The notes beneath the pieces were generated by a model. The model made no database searches, was not told the origin of the DNA, and saw nothing but the letters and a program-made list of their open reading frames with translations. The position numbers and the translations under genes are program-made. Shown one piece after another: positions 53,557 to 63,294 of a stretch of DNA of 64,000 bases. Source of the DNA: SSC3 sp963769585 (GTDB lineage Bacteria > Actinomycetota > Actinomycetes > Propionibacteriales > Nocardioidaceae); NCBI GenBank assembly GCA_963769585.1, contig CAVYMJ010000006.1, forward strand, positions 1,426,001 to 1,490,000, written 5' to 3'. Each line of letters starts with the position of its first letter. Position 1 is the stretch's first letter.

Positions 53557-56124
53557 ATGCAACTGCTCGAGAGAGCGTCGTTCCTGAAGGCCCTTGACGG
53601 ATACGCCGACGAGGCCGCGCACGGCAACGGCCGTTTCGTCATGGTCACCGGTGAGGCAGGGATCGGGAAGACGTCCCTCCTGGAGGCCTTCCGCGACGCG
53701 CATCCCGAGCTGCGCTGGCTCTGGGGCGCCTGCGACGGCACCTCCACCCCGCACCCGCTGGGTCCGGTCCACGAGATCGCACTCTCGGTCGGCGGGAAGC
53801 TGGTCGAGCTCTTCGGCGGCGACGTGGACAGGCGGCTGCTGTTCGCCGCGTTCCTGACTGACCTTGACCAGGCAGACCGCCCGACCGCCGTCGTGATCGA
53901 GGACCTGCACTGGGCCGATGAGGCGACGCTCGACTGGCTGCTCTTCCTCGCTCGGAGGATCTCGAAGACGCCGACGTTGATCCTGGTGAGCTACCGCGAC
54001 GACGAGCTGGCCAACGATGCCGCGCTGCGGGGGGTTGCCGGACAGATCGCGACGCACCGTTCCACCAGCCGGCTCTCCCTGCCTCCCCTGTCCTCCGAAG
54101 CGGTCCACCAGCTCGCCGGGACGGCGGCCGATGCCGACCAGGTGTTCCGGCTCACCGAGGGCAACCCCTTCTACGTGCACGAGCTCCTCGATGCGGGTCT
54201 CGCCAGCGTCCCGGACTCGGTGGCCGACGTAGTCACGGCGCGTGCCGCCCGGCTCGGCGAGGACGCCCGACAGCTGGTTTTCGCCGCTGCAGTCCTCGGG
54301 CGCCCGGAGCGTGCGACGGTGCTGGCCGAGGTGGCCGGGGTCGAACCCGCTCATCTGGACGAGTGCCTGTCGTCCGGGGTCCTGGTCGCAGAGGACGGCC
54401 TCTTCCAGTTCCGGCACGAGCTCACCCGGCTAGCAGTCGAGCAAGCCGTCCCGCAGTACCGGCGTTCGCAGCTGCATGCGGCCGCGCTCGCCGCCTTGAG
54501 AGCCGCCCCGGGCACCCCCGACGAGGCCCGGCTCGCCCACCACGCCGACGCGGCCGGAGACACCGAGGCCGCGCTGCGCCACGCAGCGGCCGCTGCCCAG
54601 GAGGCAGCGACACTGCTCTCCAACCGCGAGGCCGTCACGCAGTACACGCGTGCCCTTCGGTACGCCGACCACGCACCTAGCCAGGTACGTGCAGAGCTGC
54701 ATGAAGGGATCTCTGCAGCCCTCTCGCTGATGGACCGGTGGGAGGAGTCCCTGATCCACCGCGAAGAGGCGGTGGCCCTGCGAAGGTCGCTCAACGACCC
54801 GATAGCGCTGAGCCGCAGCCTGCGGGCGTACTCGCAGGGCTTGTGGAGGCTGTGCCGCGGCGAGGGCCAGGTCAAGGTCGCCGAGGAGTTCTACTCCCTC
54901 ATGAAAGACGCTCCGGACTCGCTCGAGAGGGGCTACGTCCTGTACAACTACGCGGCGGCCGGCCACGCCGGACCGGGCGAGGCCGATCATCTTTACGCCG
55001 AGGCGGGTCGGCTGTCTGAGCTGTTCGACGACGACGCGCTGCGCGCGAAGGTGATCGCCGGGCAGGCCTTCGAGGCGTTGCTTCGTGGTGACGACGGCTT
55101 GCCTGGGCTGCAGCGCTCGATCGAGCTGTCGCGAGCCTCGGGCGACGACCTCAACGCCGCCGTCCAGTACACGAACCTCTACCAGATTGCCGTCGACCGG
55201 CTGCGTTTCGCCGAGTACGACTGGGCCTACGTCGAGGGTCTGTCGTTCATCGGCGACCGGGAGATCGCCACCTATGACGTCTGTCTTCAGGGCAGCCGGA
55301 TGACTGCCCTGCTGCGTCAGGGCCTGCTGGAGGAGACCGTCGGGACAACCTTGGGCATCCTCGAGCGGGACATCTCGCCGGTGAACCGACTGCACCTGCT
55401 CATTCCCTTCACGACCGCGAAGCTGAGACAAGGGGCCGATGACGCGTACGGGTGGCTAGCCGAGCTCCGTGAGCTCGCCCGCGGGAACGGGGAGCCGGAG
55501 TGGCAGGTCCAGGTCGCCGCGGTGTGCGCACAGGGCTCCTGGCTCGCCGACGACCCGGAGCTGGTTGACGACGAGGTGATGGAGATCGCCGCCGTGGCCC
55601 ATCTCGCTGACCCGTGGTACCACGGGGAGCTCGCGTCTTGGCTCCACCGGCTGGGCCGGCCCCTCACGATCACGCGAGCGTTGCCCGCGCCGTACGCGCT
55701 GGAGCTGAACGACGACAACGTCGCGGCAGCCGGAATCTGGAAGGACCGAGGCTGCCACTTCGAGGAGGCTGCCGCCCTGTACTTCGCGGGCGATGCGGAC
55801 TCCCTGCTCCGTGCCCACGAACTCTTCGCCTCCCTCGGGGCCCAGCCTTCGGCGGCACTGGCCAGGAGGGCCCTGCGTGCGGCGGGCGTGCATTCGGTGC
55901 CGCGGGGACCCCGAGCGCACTCTCGCGCTCATCCTCAAGGGCTGACCCGCCGCGAGGCCGAGGTCCTCGAGCTTCTGACCAGCGGTCTGTCGAACTCAGC
56001 CATAGCGCGAAAGCTCTTCATCTCCCAGCGCACCGTCGACCATCACGTCTCGTCGGTGCTTGCCAAGCTCGGTGTCGAGTCACGGACCGCGCTCCAGCAG
56101 GACGGCCTGACCACCTCGGCCTAG
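53557..56124 (+). CDS. LAL-type LuxR regulator with AAA ATPase domain
   Basis: An 855-residue large ATP-binding regulator of the LuxR family (LAL). The N-terminal AAA/NTPase domain has Walker A GEAGIGKTS (residues 32-40) and Walker B AVVIEDLHWADE. A long middle of helical repeats (TPR-like, about residues 350-760) follows, and the C-terminal LuxR helix-turn-helix LTRREAEVLELLTSGLSNSAIARKLFISQRTVDHH is complete. LAL proteins switch on catabolic or biosynthetic operons, often on sensing a ligand. It sits between echA19 and the DUF4242 gene with no KstR box of its own, and might be a local activator of steroid genes; that is inference. Start ATG 53557. Confidence 0.9.
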   Translation: MQLLERASFLKALDGYADEAAHGNGRFVMVTGEAGIGKTSLLEAFRDAHPELRWLWGACDGTSTPHPLGPVHEIALSVGGKLVELFGGDVDRRLLFAAFLTDLDQADRPTAVVIEDLHWADEATLDWLLFLARRISKTPTLILVSYRDDELANDAALRGVAGQIATHRSTSRLSLPPLSSEAVHQLAGTAADADQVFRLTEGNPFYVHELLDAGLASVPDSVADVVTARAARLGEDARQLVFAAAVLGRPERATVLAEVAGVEPAHLDECLSSGVLVAEDGLFQFRHELTRLAVEQAVPQYRRSQLHAAALAALRAAPGTPDEARLAHHADAAGDTEAALRHAAAAAQEAATLLSNREAVTQYTRALRYADHAPSQVRAELHEGISAALSLMDRWEESLIHREEAVALRRSLNDPIALSRSLRAYSQGLWRLCRGEGQVKVAEEFYSLMKDAPDSLERGYVLYNYAAAGHAGPGEADHLYAEAGRLSELFDDDALRAKVIAGQAFEALLRGDDGLPGLQRSIELSRASGDDLNAAVQYTNLYQIAVDRLRFAEYDWAYVEGLSFIGDREIATYDVCLQGSRMTALLRQGLLEETVGTTLGILERDISPVNRLHLLIPFTTAKLRQGADDAYGWLAELRELARGNGEPEWQVQVAAVCAQGSWLADDPELVDDEVMEIAAVAHLADPWYHGELASWLHRLGRPLTITRALPAPYALELNDDNVAAAGIWKDRGCHFEEAAALYFAGDADSLLRAHELFASLGAQPSAALARRALRAAGVHSVPRGPRAHSRAHPQGLTRREAEVLELLTSGLSNSAIARKLFISQRTVDHHVSSVLAKLGVESRTALQQDGLTTSA

Positions 56125-56273
56125 CCAGACGTGGCCCGAAAGCAGGCCAAAAGTAGGCCCAAAGTAGGTAGGACGACGCCAACCTAGGTAGTGCTTCCCG
56201 ATTTCCCAGCGTCGCGATTCGGATTTCCTTGAGGGGTCGGCCCCACCCGGGGGCCGCCCAGTGAGGAGGAGCG

Positions 56274-56525
56274 ATGCCGCTCTTTATGGATGTCCACACG
56301 ATCGACGGTGGCGTGGGGATCGCCGACGTGGCCAAGGCGCACATGGCGGACCTGCAGACGCAGGCCGAACACGACGTGCAGTACCTGCGGTACTGGGTAG
56401 ACGAGGCCGACGGCAAGATCTTCTGCCTGGTCGACGCTCCTTCCGCCGACGCTGCGTCGCTGGTCCACAAGGAGGCACATGGCCTGGTCGCGGACGAGAT
56501 CTACCCGGTGCAGGAGGGGGCCTAG
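56274..56525 (+). CDS. DUF4242 family (nickel-binding-like) small protein
   Basis: An 83-residue protein of the DUF4242 family, related to the actinobacterial nickel-binding protein SCO4226. The fold starts MPLFMDVHTIDGG, and conserved residues appear in QYLRYWVDEADGKIFCLVDAPSADAA and HKEAHGLVADEIYPV. Start ATG 56274 with GGAGGAGC 6 nt ahead. It lies 150 bp after the LAL gene and is probably under its own promoter. A possible metal-binding role is inferred only from the family. A strong hairpin (56576-56603) follows. Confidence 0.85.
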   Translation: MPLFMDVHTIDGGVGIADVAKAHMADLQTQAEHDVQYLRYWVDEADGKIFCLVDAPSADAASLVHKEAHGLVADEIYPVQEGA

Positions 56526-56575
56526 CCTTGCTCCGCCTCTCGTGGCGCCCGGCGTGGGGGGCGCCGGCAGTCGTT

Positions 56576-56603
56576 GGTGGTGGGCCCGCTCGGGTCCACC
56601 ACC
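56576..56603. terminator. Strong hairpin terminator between DUF4242 gene and acyl-CoA synthetase gene
   Basis: GGTGGTGGGCCCG (56576-56588) pairs with CGGGTCCACCACC (56591-56603): a 12-13 bp stem with one G-T pair and a tiny loop. It lies in the gap between convergent genes (stops 56525 and 56611) and can end both transcripts. Confidence 0.7.
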
Positions 56604-56610
56604 ACGATGG

Positions 56611-58176
56611 TCAGACCGACCGGCTGTGGCCCTCCCAGAACGGCGCCCGCAAGGTCTTCTTGTCCGGTTTGCCCAGGCCGGTCAGCGGGATGGAGTCGGC
56701 GAAGACGACCTGCTTGGGGGTGTGCACCCCGCCCTTGCGCTCCTTGACGCTGGCCCGGATCTCCTCGGCCACGGTGTCCTGGTCGACGTCGACCTCCGGC
56801 CGGAGCACGACGACCGCGGTGACCGCTTCGCCCCACTTCTCGTCGGGAACACCGATCACCGCGACTTGGGCGACGGCAGGATGCTCGGCCACCACGTCCT
56901 CAACCTCGCGGGGGAAGACGTTGAACCCACCGGTGACGATCATGTCCTTGGTCCGGTCCACGATGTACCAGAAGCCGTCCTCGTCTTCGCGCGCGACGTC
57001 GCCGGTGTGCAGCCAGCCGTCCCGGAAGGCCGCCGCGGTCTCCTCCGGCAGGTTCCAGTAGCCGGCTGCCAGGAGCGGGCCGGCCACGCAGATCTCTCCC
57101 GGCTCCCCCTGCCGGACGCGGTTGCCCTCCTCGTCGAGCAGGGCCGTGCGCAGGAAGGCGCTCGGACGGCCGCAGCTGGCCAGCTTGTCCTTGCGGAGGT
57201 GGTCCTCCTTGGCGAGGTAGGTGATCACCATCGGCGCCTCGGACTGCCCGTAGTACTGCGCAAAGATCGGGCCGAACCGGTCCACGGCCTCGGCCAGCCG
57301 CACCGGGTTGATCGCGGCAGCGCCGTAGTAGATGGTCGCCAGGCTGGACAGCTCGCGGGTGGCCGAGTCCGGGTGGTCCATCAGCGCGTAGAGCATGCTC
57401 GGCACCACCATCGTGGCAGTGATCTGGTGACGTTCGATGGTCTCCAGCACCTCGGCGGGGTCGAATCGCGGCAGCACGTACATCGAACCGCCTGCCATCA
57501 GGGTGGGGAGGAAGAACGCCGCCCCGGCGTGGCTCAGGGGCGTGCACATCAGGAAGCGCGGCGCCTCGGGCCACTCCCACTCCGCCAGCTGGATCTGGGT
57601 CATCGTCGCGATCGAGCCCGCTGTGCCAATGACGCCCTTGGGTTTGCCGGTGGTCCCACCGGTGTAGGTGATGCCGATGACCGTCTCGGGTCCGAAGTCG
57701 ATGGGCTCCAGCGGTGCCGGCGTCTGCTCGGCGCACAGCGCCAGGATGTCCGTGCCGAGGTCGGCGGGACCGAAGGTGAGCACCTGCTTGAGGCAGTCCA
57801 CCCGCTCGAGGAGCTCGCGTCCCCGTTCCGCGAAGTACGGGTCGATGATCAGCGTCTCGACACCTGCGTCCGCCAGCACGTAGGCGTGGTCGTCGACCGA
57901 GCCGAGCGGGTGCAACGCCGTACGCCGGAGGCCAAGCAACTGTCCGGCGCCGATGCTGTCCAGCACCTCGGGCCGGTTCAGCGCGAGGAGTCCGACCGCC
58001 GAACCGGTCGAGACCCCGACCTCGCGGAGCGCGGAGCTGAAGCAGCTGATCCGGTCGGCCAGCTGGGCTCCGGTCAGGGTCTGGTCGCCGATGAAGAGCA
58101 CCGGCTTGTCCGCATGCTTCTTCAGGGCGTGAACCAGGAGGTGTCCGTTGTGGGGTCCGGTCATGATGTCGGCCAT
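56611..58176 (-). CDS. Acyl-CoA synthetase (FadD), KstR-controlled
   Basis: A 521-residue adenylate-forming acyl-CoA ligase. It has AMP-binding ITYTGGTTGKPKGVIG, A5 AQYYGQSEAPMV and the C-terminal DRTKDMIVTGGFNVFPREVE with KTLR. The start is ATG 58176 (MADIMTG), leaderless with -10 TAGTGT 6 nt upstream and a KstR-type box overlapping it, so it should belong to the steroid regulon. Which substrate it activates is not clear from sequence; I do not assign a FadD number. It converges with the DUF4242 gene. Confidence 0.88.
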   Translation of the reverse strand: MADIMTGPHNGHLLVHALKKHADKPVLFIGDQTLTGAQLADRISCFSSALREVGVSTGSAVGLLALNRPEVLDSIGAGQLLGLRRTALHPLGSVDDHAYVLADAGVETLIIDPYFAERGRELLERVDCLKQVLTFGPADLGTDILALCAEQTPAPLEPIDFGPETVIGITYTGGTTGKPKGVIGTAGSIATMTQIQLAEWEWPEAPRFLMCTPLSHAGAAFFLPTLMAGGSMYVLPRFDPAEVLETIERHQITATMVVPSMLYALMDHPDSATRELSSLATIYYGAAAINPVRLAEAVDRFGPIFAQYYGQSEAPMVITYLAKEDHLRKDKLASCGRPSAFLRTALLDEEGNRVRQGEPGEICVAGPLLAAGYWNLPEETAAAFRDGWLHTGDVAREDEDGFWYIVDRTKDMIVTGGFNVFPREVEDVVAEHPAVAQVAVIGVPDEKWGEAVTAVVVLRPEVDVDQDTVAEEIRASVKERKGGVHTPKQVVFADSIPLTGLGKPDKKTLRAPFWEGHSRSV

Positions 58177-58182
58177 GCCCCG

Positions 58183-58188
58183 ACACTA
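58183..58188 (-). promoter_or_regulatory. -10 box of the leaderless acyl-CoA synthetase gene
   Basis: Minus-strand TAGTGT (plus ACACTA) ends 6 nt before ATG 58176 and overlaps the KstR-type operator at 58187-58188. Leaderless. Confidence 0.6.
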
Positions 58189-58200
58189 GAACGTGTTTCA
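58187..58200. promoter_or_regulatory. KstR-type operator upstream of the acyl-CoA synthetase gene
   Basis: TAGAACGTGTTTCA fits TNNAACNNGTTNNA at all fixed positions. It overlaps the -10 box of the gene at 56611-58176. The F420-type gene downstream ends at 58212, so the site sits in a 35-bp gap. Confidence 0.8.
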
Positions 58201-58211
58201 GAAATGATCAA

Positions 58212-59249
58212 TCAGCCGAGCGCTACGCCCGCGATCTGGCGGATCTCCTCCGCGCTCCGGCAGGAGAGCAACAGCGTGGTGACCCCCGAGGCCTCCCACT
58301 CCTGCATCCGGTCCCTGACCTTGGCCGCATCGCCGATGATGTGCAGCTCGTCGACCAGCTTGTCGGGGATCAGCGCAGCAGCCTCGTCCCGCTTCCCCGC
58401 CAAGAACAGCTCCTGGACCCGGTCGGTGACGTCGGCGTACCCCATCCGCTCGAACACGTTCTTGTGGAAGTTCTGCTCCTTGGCGCCCATCCCGCCCATG
58501 TAGAGCGCGGTGACCGGCTTGAGGGAGTCGATCACGCTCTGCGAGTCGTCGGTGACCTGCACCTGGCAGGTCGCCGCGATCTCGAAGGTCTCCCGAGTAC
58601 GCCGGGCCGCCGGACGTGCGAAGCCCTCGTCCAGCCAGGGCTGGTACATCCCGGCCGAAGCCGGCGAGAAGAAGATGGGGATCCAGCCGTCGGCGATCTC
58701 GGCGGTCTGGGCGACGTTCTTCGGGCCTTCGGCGCCCAGCCAGATCGGCAGATCCGCCCGCAGTGGGTGCACGATCGACTTGAGTGGCTTGCCCAGGCCG
58801 ACACCCCCGGGGCCGGTGTAGGGCAGCGGGTAGTGCGGTCCGTCATTGGTGACCGGCGCCTCACGCGCCAGGACCTTGCGGATGATGTCGACGACCTCGC
58901 GGGTACGCGCCAGCGGCTTGGAGAAGGGCTGCCCGTACCAGCCCTCCACGACCTGGGGTCCGCTCACTCCCATGCCCAGGACCATCCGGCCACCCGAGAG
59001 GTGGTCGAGGGTCAGAGCGTGCATGGCGATGGAGGTCGGCGTGCGACCCGACATCTGCACGATCGAGGTGCCCAGACGCAACCGGCTCGTCTCGCGGCCC
59101 CACCAGGCCAGCGGCGTGAAGGCATCCGAGCCCCACGCCTCGGCTGTGAAGACCGCGTCGAAACCCGAACTCTCTGCCTCCAAGACCAGCTCCGAGGCGT
59201 TCGCAGGAGGCTGGGCGCCCCAGTAGCCGAGCTGCAGACCGAGCTTCAT
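58212..59249 (-). CDS. F420-dependent LLM-class oxidoreductase, Rv3520c-like
   Basis: A 345-residue LLM-class flavin/F420-dependent TIM-barrel oxidoreductase. It opens MKLGLQLGYWGAQPP and shows the typical FTAEAWGSDAFTPLAWW, HLSGGRMVLGMGVSGPQVVEGWYG and LGAEGPKNVAQTAEIADGW. It resembles Rv3520c of M. tuberculosis in length and motifs; that gene also faces the DUF35/ltp genes. Its role is not established; a hydride-transfer step with F420 in side-chain degradation is plausible. The ATG at 59249 with GGAGAGG 5 nt ahead is chosen over ATG 59267. A KstR-type operator lies in the divergent promoter. Confidence 0.88.
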   Translation of the reverse strand: MKLGLQLGYWGAQPPANASELVLEAESSGFDAVFTAEAWGSDAFTPLAWWGRETSRLRLGTSIVQMSGRTPTSIAMHALTLDHLSGGRMVLGMGVSGPQVVEGWYGQPFSKPLARTREVVDIIRKVLAREAPVTNDGPHYPLPYTGPGGVGLGKPLKSIVHPLRADLPIWLGAEGPKNVAQTAEIADGWIPIFFSPASAGMYQPWLDEGFARPAARRTRETFEIAATCQVQVTDDSQSVIDSLKPVTALYMGGMGAKEQNFHKNVFERMGYADVTDRVQELFLAGKRDEAAALIPDKLVDELHIIGDAAKVRDRMQEWEASGVTTLLLSCRSAEEIRQIAGVALG

Positions 59250-59275
59250 CTGGACCTCTCCTTGCATTCTGAAAG

Positions 59276-59289
59276 TAGAACGTGTTTCA
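59276..59289. promoter_or_regulatory. KstR-type operator between the F420-type gene and the DUF35-ltp operon
   Basis: TAGAACGTGTTTCA fits TNNAACNNGTTNNA at all fixed positions. It lies 27 bp upstream of the minus-strand gene and 9 bp upstream of ATG 59298, and overlaps the putative minus-strand -10 box TACTTT (59272-59277). One site probably controls both operons. Confidence 0.8.
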
Positions 59290-59297
59290 TTTTACGC

Positions 59298-60251
59298 ATG
59301 TCACGGGTATTGAGCGCGCCCCTAGCGGTGTCATTCGACTACACCCGTTCGCTGGGCCCGGTCCTGTCTGAGTTCATGACCGGTCTGCGCGAACGTACCG
59401 TCCTCGGCGTACGCACCTCGGACGGCAGGGTAGTGGTGCCGCCCGTCGAGTTCGACCCGGTGACCCATGACGCCGTGTCCGAGCTCGTGCCGGTGGCCAC
59501 CACCGGAACGGTCCAGTCCTGGACCTGGGTGAGCAAGCCGGTCAAGGACCAGCCGTTCGACCGGCCGTTCGCCTTCGCGCTGGTGCTGCTCGACGGCGCA
59601 GACACACCCATGCTGCACGCTGTCGACGCGGCGTACGAGAAGATGCGGACGGGCATGCGGGTACAGACCCGCTGGGTGGCCGAGCCTCAGGGACACATCA
59701 CCGACATCGCCTGCTTCGAGCCTCTCGGGGCAGCCTCGGCTCCGGCTGAGCCAGTCTCTGAGCCGCGCGACGACATCACCGAGATCATCACTCCGGTCAA
59801 CCTCGACTACCTCTACGAGGCTTCGCCGGAGGAGTCGGCCTTCTTCCGCGGCCTCGCCGAGGGCAGGATCCTCGGCCAGCGCTGCCCCCAGTGCCACAAG
59901 GTCTACGTTCCCCCGCGCGGCGCCTGCCCGGTGGACGGCGTGCCGACCACCGACGAGGTCGAGCTCCCGGACCGGGGCATCGTCACGACGTTCTGCATCG
60001 TGAACGTGCCGTTCCTCGGCCAGAAGATCACGCCGCCGTACGTCTCGGCGTACATCCTCCTCGAGGGTGCGGACATCGCGTTCCTCCACCTGATCCTCGG
60101 GGTGGACGCCGCGGACGTCCGGATGGGCATGCGCGTCGAGGCGGTCTGGAAGCCCCGCGACCAGTGGGGCACCACCGTGGAGAACATCGAGTACTTCAAG
60201 CCGACCGGCGAGCCCGACGCGCCGTACGAGACGTTTGCGAGCCACCTATGA
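59298..60251 (+). CDS. DUF35 OB-fold protein with zinc ribbon, Rv3521-like
   Basis: A 317-residue protein built of two OB-fold (DUF35/ChsH2-type) units. The first (residues about 30-140) has no zinc site. The second starts with a ribbon CPQCHKVYVPPRGACPVDG, with C196, C199 and C210 but Asp in place of the usual fourth Cys (D213). Such proteins bind acyl-CoA and partner with thiolase-like Ltp aldolases. It overlaps ltp4 by 4 nt (ATGA), the same order as Rv3521-Rv3522-Rv3523. Probably the ACP/CoA-binding partner of the downstream Ltp proteins. Start ATG 59298; the frame upstream is not used. Confidence 0.9.
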   Translation: MSRVLSAPLAVSFDYTRSLGPVLSEFMTGLRERTVLGVRTSDGRVVVPPVEFDPVTHDAVSELVPVATTGTVQSWTWVSKPVKDQPFDRPFAFALVLLDGADTPMLHAVDAAYEKMRTGMRVQTRWVAEPQGHITDIACFEPLGAASAPAEPVSEPRDDITEIITPVNLDYLYEASPEESAFFRGLAEGRILGQRCPQCHKVYVPPRGACPVDGVPTTDEVELPDRGIVTTFCIVNVPFLGQKITPPYVSAYILLEGADIAFLHLILGVDAADVRMGMRVEAVWKPRDQWGTTVENIEYFKPTGEPDAPYETFASHL

Positions 60252-61266
60252 GAGACGTTGCCGTCGTGGGCTATGCCCAGCGGACCATGCCGCAGTTCGA
60301 CGGCTCCCCCACCATGGTGGAGCTCCTGGTGCCGCTCTTCGCCGACCTGTGGGAGCAGACCGGCTGGAACAAGAGCGACATCGGCTTCTGGTGCAGCGGG
60401 TCCTCGGACTACCTGGCCGGCAGGTCCTTCTCTTTCGTCTCCGCGGTCGACGCCATCGGCACGCTGCCGCCGGTCAACGAGTCGCACGTCGAGATGGACG
60501 CGGCCTGGGCGCTGTACGAGGCCTGGGTGAAGATCCAGACCGGCGAGGTCGACACCGCGCTCGTCTACGGGTTCGGCAAGTCCAGTGCCGGGGTGCTCCG
60601 TCGGGTGCTCTCACTGCAGCTCGACCCCTACCTGCTCACGCCGCTCTGGCCGGACTCGGTGAGCATCGCGGCGCTGCAGGCCCGGCTGGGCCTGGACCGC
60701 GGTCTGTGGGACGAGAAGGCGATGGCCTCGGTCGTCGCGGCGTACAGCGACAAGAGCGTCGCCGACCTGCTGGCCGAGCCGATGTTCGCCGACCCGCTCC
60801 GCAAGCACGACTGCGCACCGGTCACCGACGGCGTCGCGGGGATCGTCATCGCCGCTGGCGACAGGGCCAGGGAGGTCCGGGACCGGCCTGCATGGATCAC
60901 CGGCTACCAGCACCGCGTCGACACCCAGAACCTTGGCCTGCGTGACCTGACCACGTCCCCCAGCACGAAAGGGGCTGCCGCGGCCCTCGACCTGACCGGG
61001 GTCGAGGTGGCTGAGCTGCATGCCCCGTTCAGCCACCAGGAGCTGATCCTGCGCAGCGAGCTCGGGCTGGGCGGCGACGTGAGCGTCAACCCCTCAGGTG
61101 GGTCACTGACCAGCAACCCGATGTTCGGCGCCGGCCTGATCCGCATCGGGGAGGCAGCCCTGCGCGTCTGGGACGGTACGGCGACCAAGACGCTGGCCCA
61201 CGCCACGTCGGGACCAGCCCTTCAACAGAACCTGCTCTGCACCCTGTCGTCGAAGGAGGCTGGCCA

Positions 61267-61270
<4 letters not shown>
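60248..61270 (+). CDS. ltp4: Thiolase-fold lipid-transfer protein, Ltp4-like
   Basis: A 340-residue thiolase-fold protein. The position where degradative thiolases carry the nucleophilic Cys reads NESHVEMDAAWALYEAW, without Cys. The C-terminal GSLTSNPMFGAGLIRI is the typical thiolase-loop region. This fits Ltp-type aldolases, which cleave the sterol side chain by retro-aldol reaction. In Rhodococcus ltp3 and ltp4 are needed for C24-branched sterol side chains. The start is ATG 60248, coupled to the DUF35 gene; it overlaps ltp3 as GTGA. Confidence 0.88.
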
Positions 61271-62423
<1,153 letters not shown>

Positions 62424-62427
<4 letters not shown>

Positions 62428-63230
62428 GCGTGGTGCTCGTCGACAGGCCACGGCAGCACACGGCGGTCGTCACGCTGAACCGCCCCGAGCGGATGAACTC
62501 GATGGCCCTGGACGTGATGCTCCCGCTACGCGACACGCTGCGGGAGCTGAGCGACGACAACGAGGTGCGAGTGATCGTACTGACCGGCGCGGGTCGCGGG
62601 TTCTGCTCAGGGGCCGACCAAAGTGGGGAACCCGGCAGGATGCCGAACACCGGTGGCCTGACCCGGCCCACCGTCGCTCTGCGGGCCATGGAGCTTCTCG
62701 ACGACATCGTGCTGACCCTGCGCCGGCTGCACCAGCCGGTGATCGCCGCCGTGAACGGCGCAGCCATCGGCGGCGGCCTGTGTCTCGCGCTGGCCAGCGA
62801 CATCCGGGTAGCCGCGGAGCCGGCGTACTTCCGCGCTGCGGGCATCAACAACGGTCTGACCGCCAGCGAGCTCGGCCTCAGCTACCTCCTGCCGCGGGCG
62901 ATCGGCTCGTCGAGAGCCTTCGAGATCATGCTCACCGGGCGTGATGTCGCCAGCGAGGAGGCGGCCCGGATCGGGCTCGTCTCCCAGGTCGTCTCGTCCG
63001 AGCAACTGCTCGACACCTGCCTGGACCTGGCGGACGGCATCGCCGCCTGGAGCCGTCCCGGGGTCGAGCTGACCAAGCGGACGCTGTGGTCCTCCCTCGA
63101 CGCCGGCAGCCTCGAGCAGCACATGAACCAGGAAGGCCTGGGCCAGCTCTTCGTCCGGTTGATGACCGGCAACTTCGAGGAGGCGGTGGCGGCGCGCAAG
63201 GAGCACCGCCCGCCCCACTTCAAGGACTGA
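62424..63230 (+). CDS. Enoyl-CoA hydratase family protein, last gene of the ltp operon
   Basis: A 268-residue crotonase. Oxyanion-hole regions are VLTGAGRGFCSGADQSG and NGAAIGGGLCLALASDIRVA; the middle FRAAGINNGLTASELGLSYLLPRAIGSSRAFEIMLTGRDV is a conserved subtype seen in mycobacteria (EchA12-like, recalled). The start is ATG 62424, overlapping the ltp3 stop. It could hydrate the enoyl-CoA that feeds the aldolase step. I do not give a symbol because the paralogue is not certain. Confidence 0.85.
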
Positions 63231-63239
63231 ACCACTCAG

Positions 63240-63277
63240 CCTGGTCGCGGTCGGGACGAAACCGTCGCGCGACCAGG
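63240..63277. terminator. Hairpin terminator after the ltp operon
   Basis: CCTGGTCGCG (63240-63249) and CGCGACCAGG (63268-63277) form a perfect 10-bp stem with an 18-nt loop. It lies between the convergent crotonase stop (63230) and the stop of the window-end gene (63295) and is bidirectional. Confidence 0.7.
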
Positions 63278-63294
63278 TTGAGCTGCAGGCTCGA

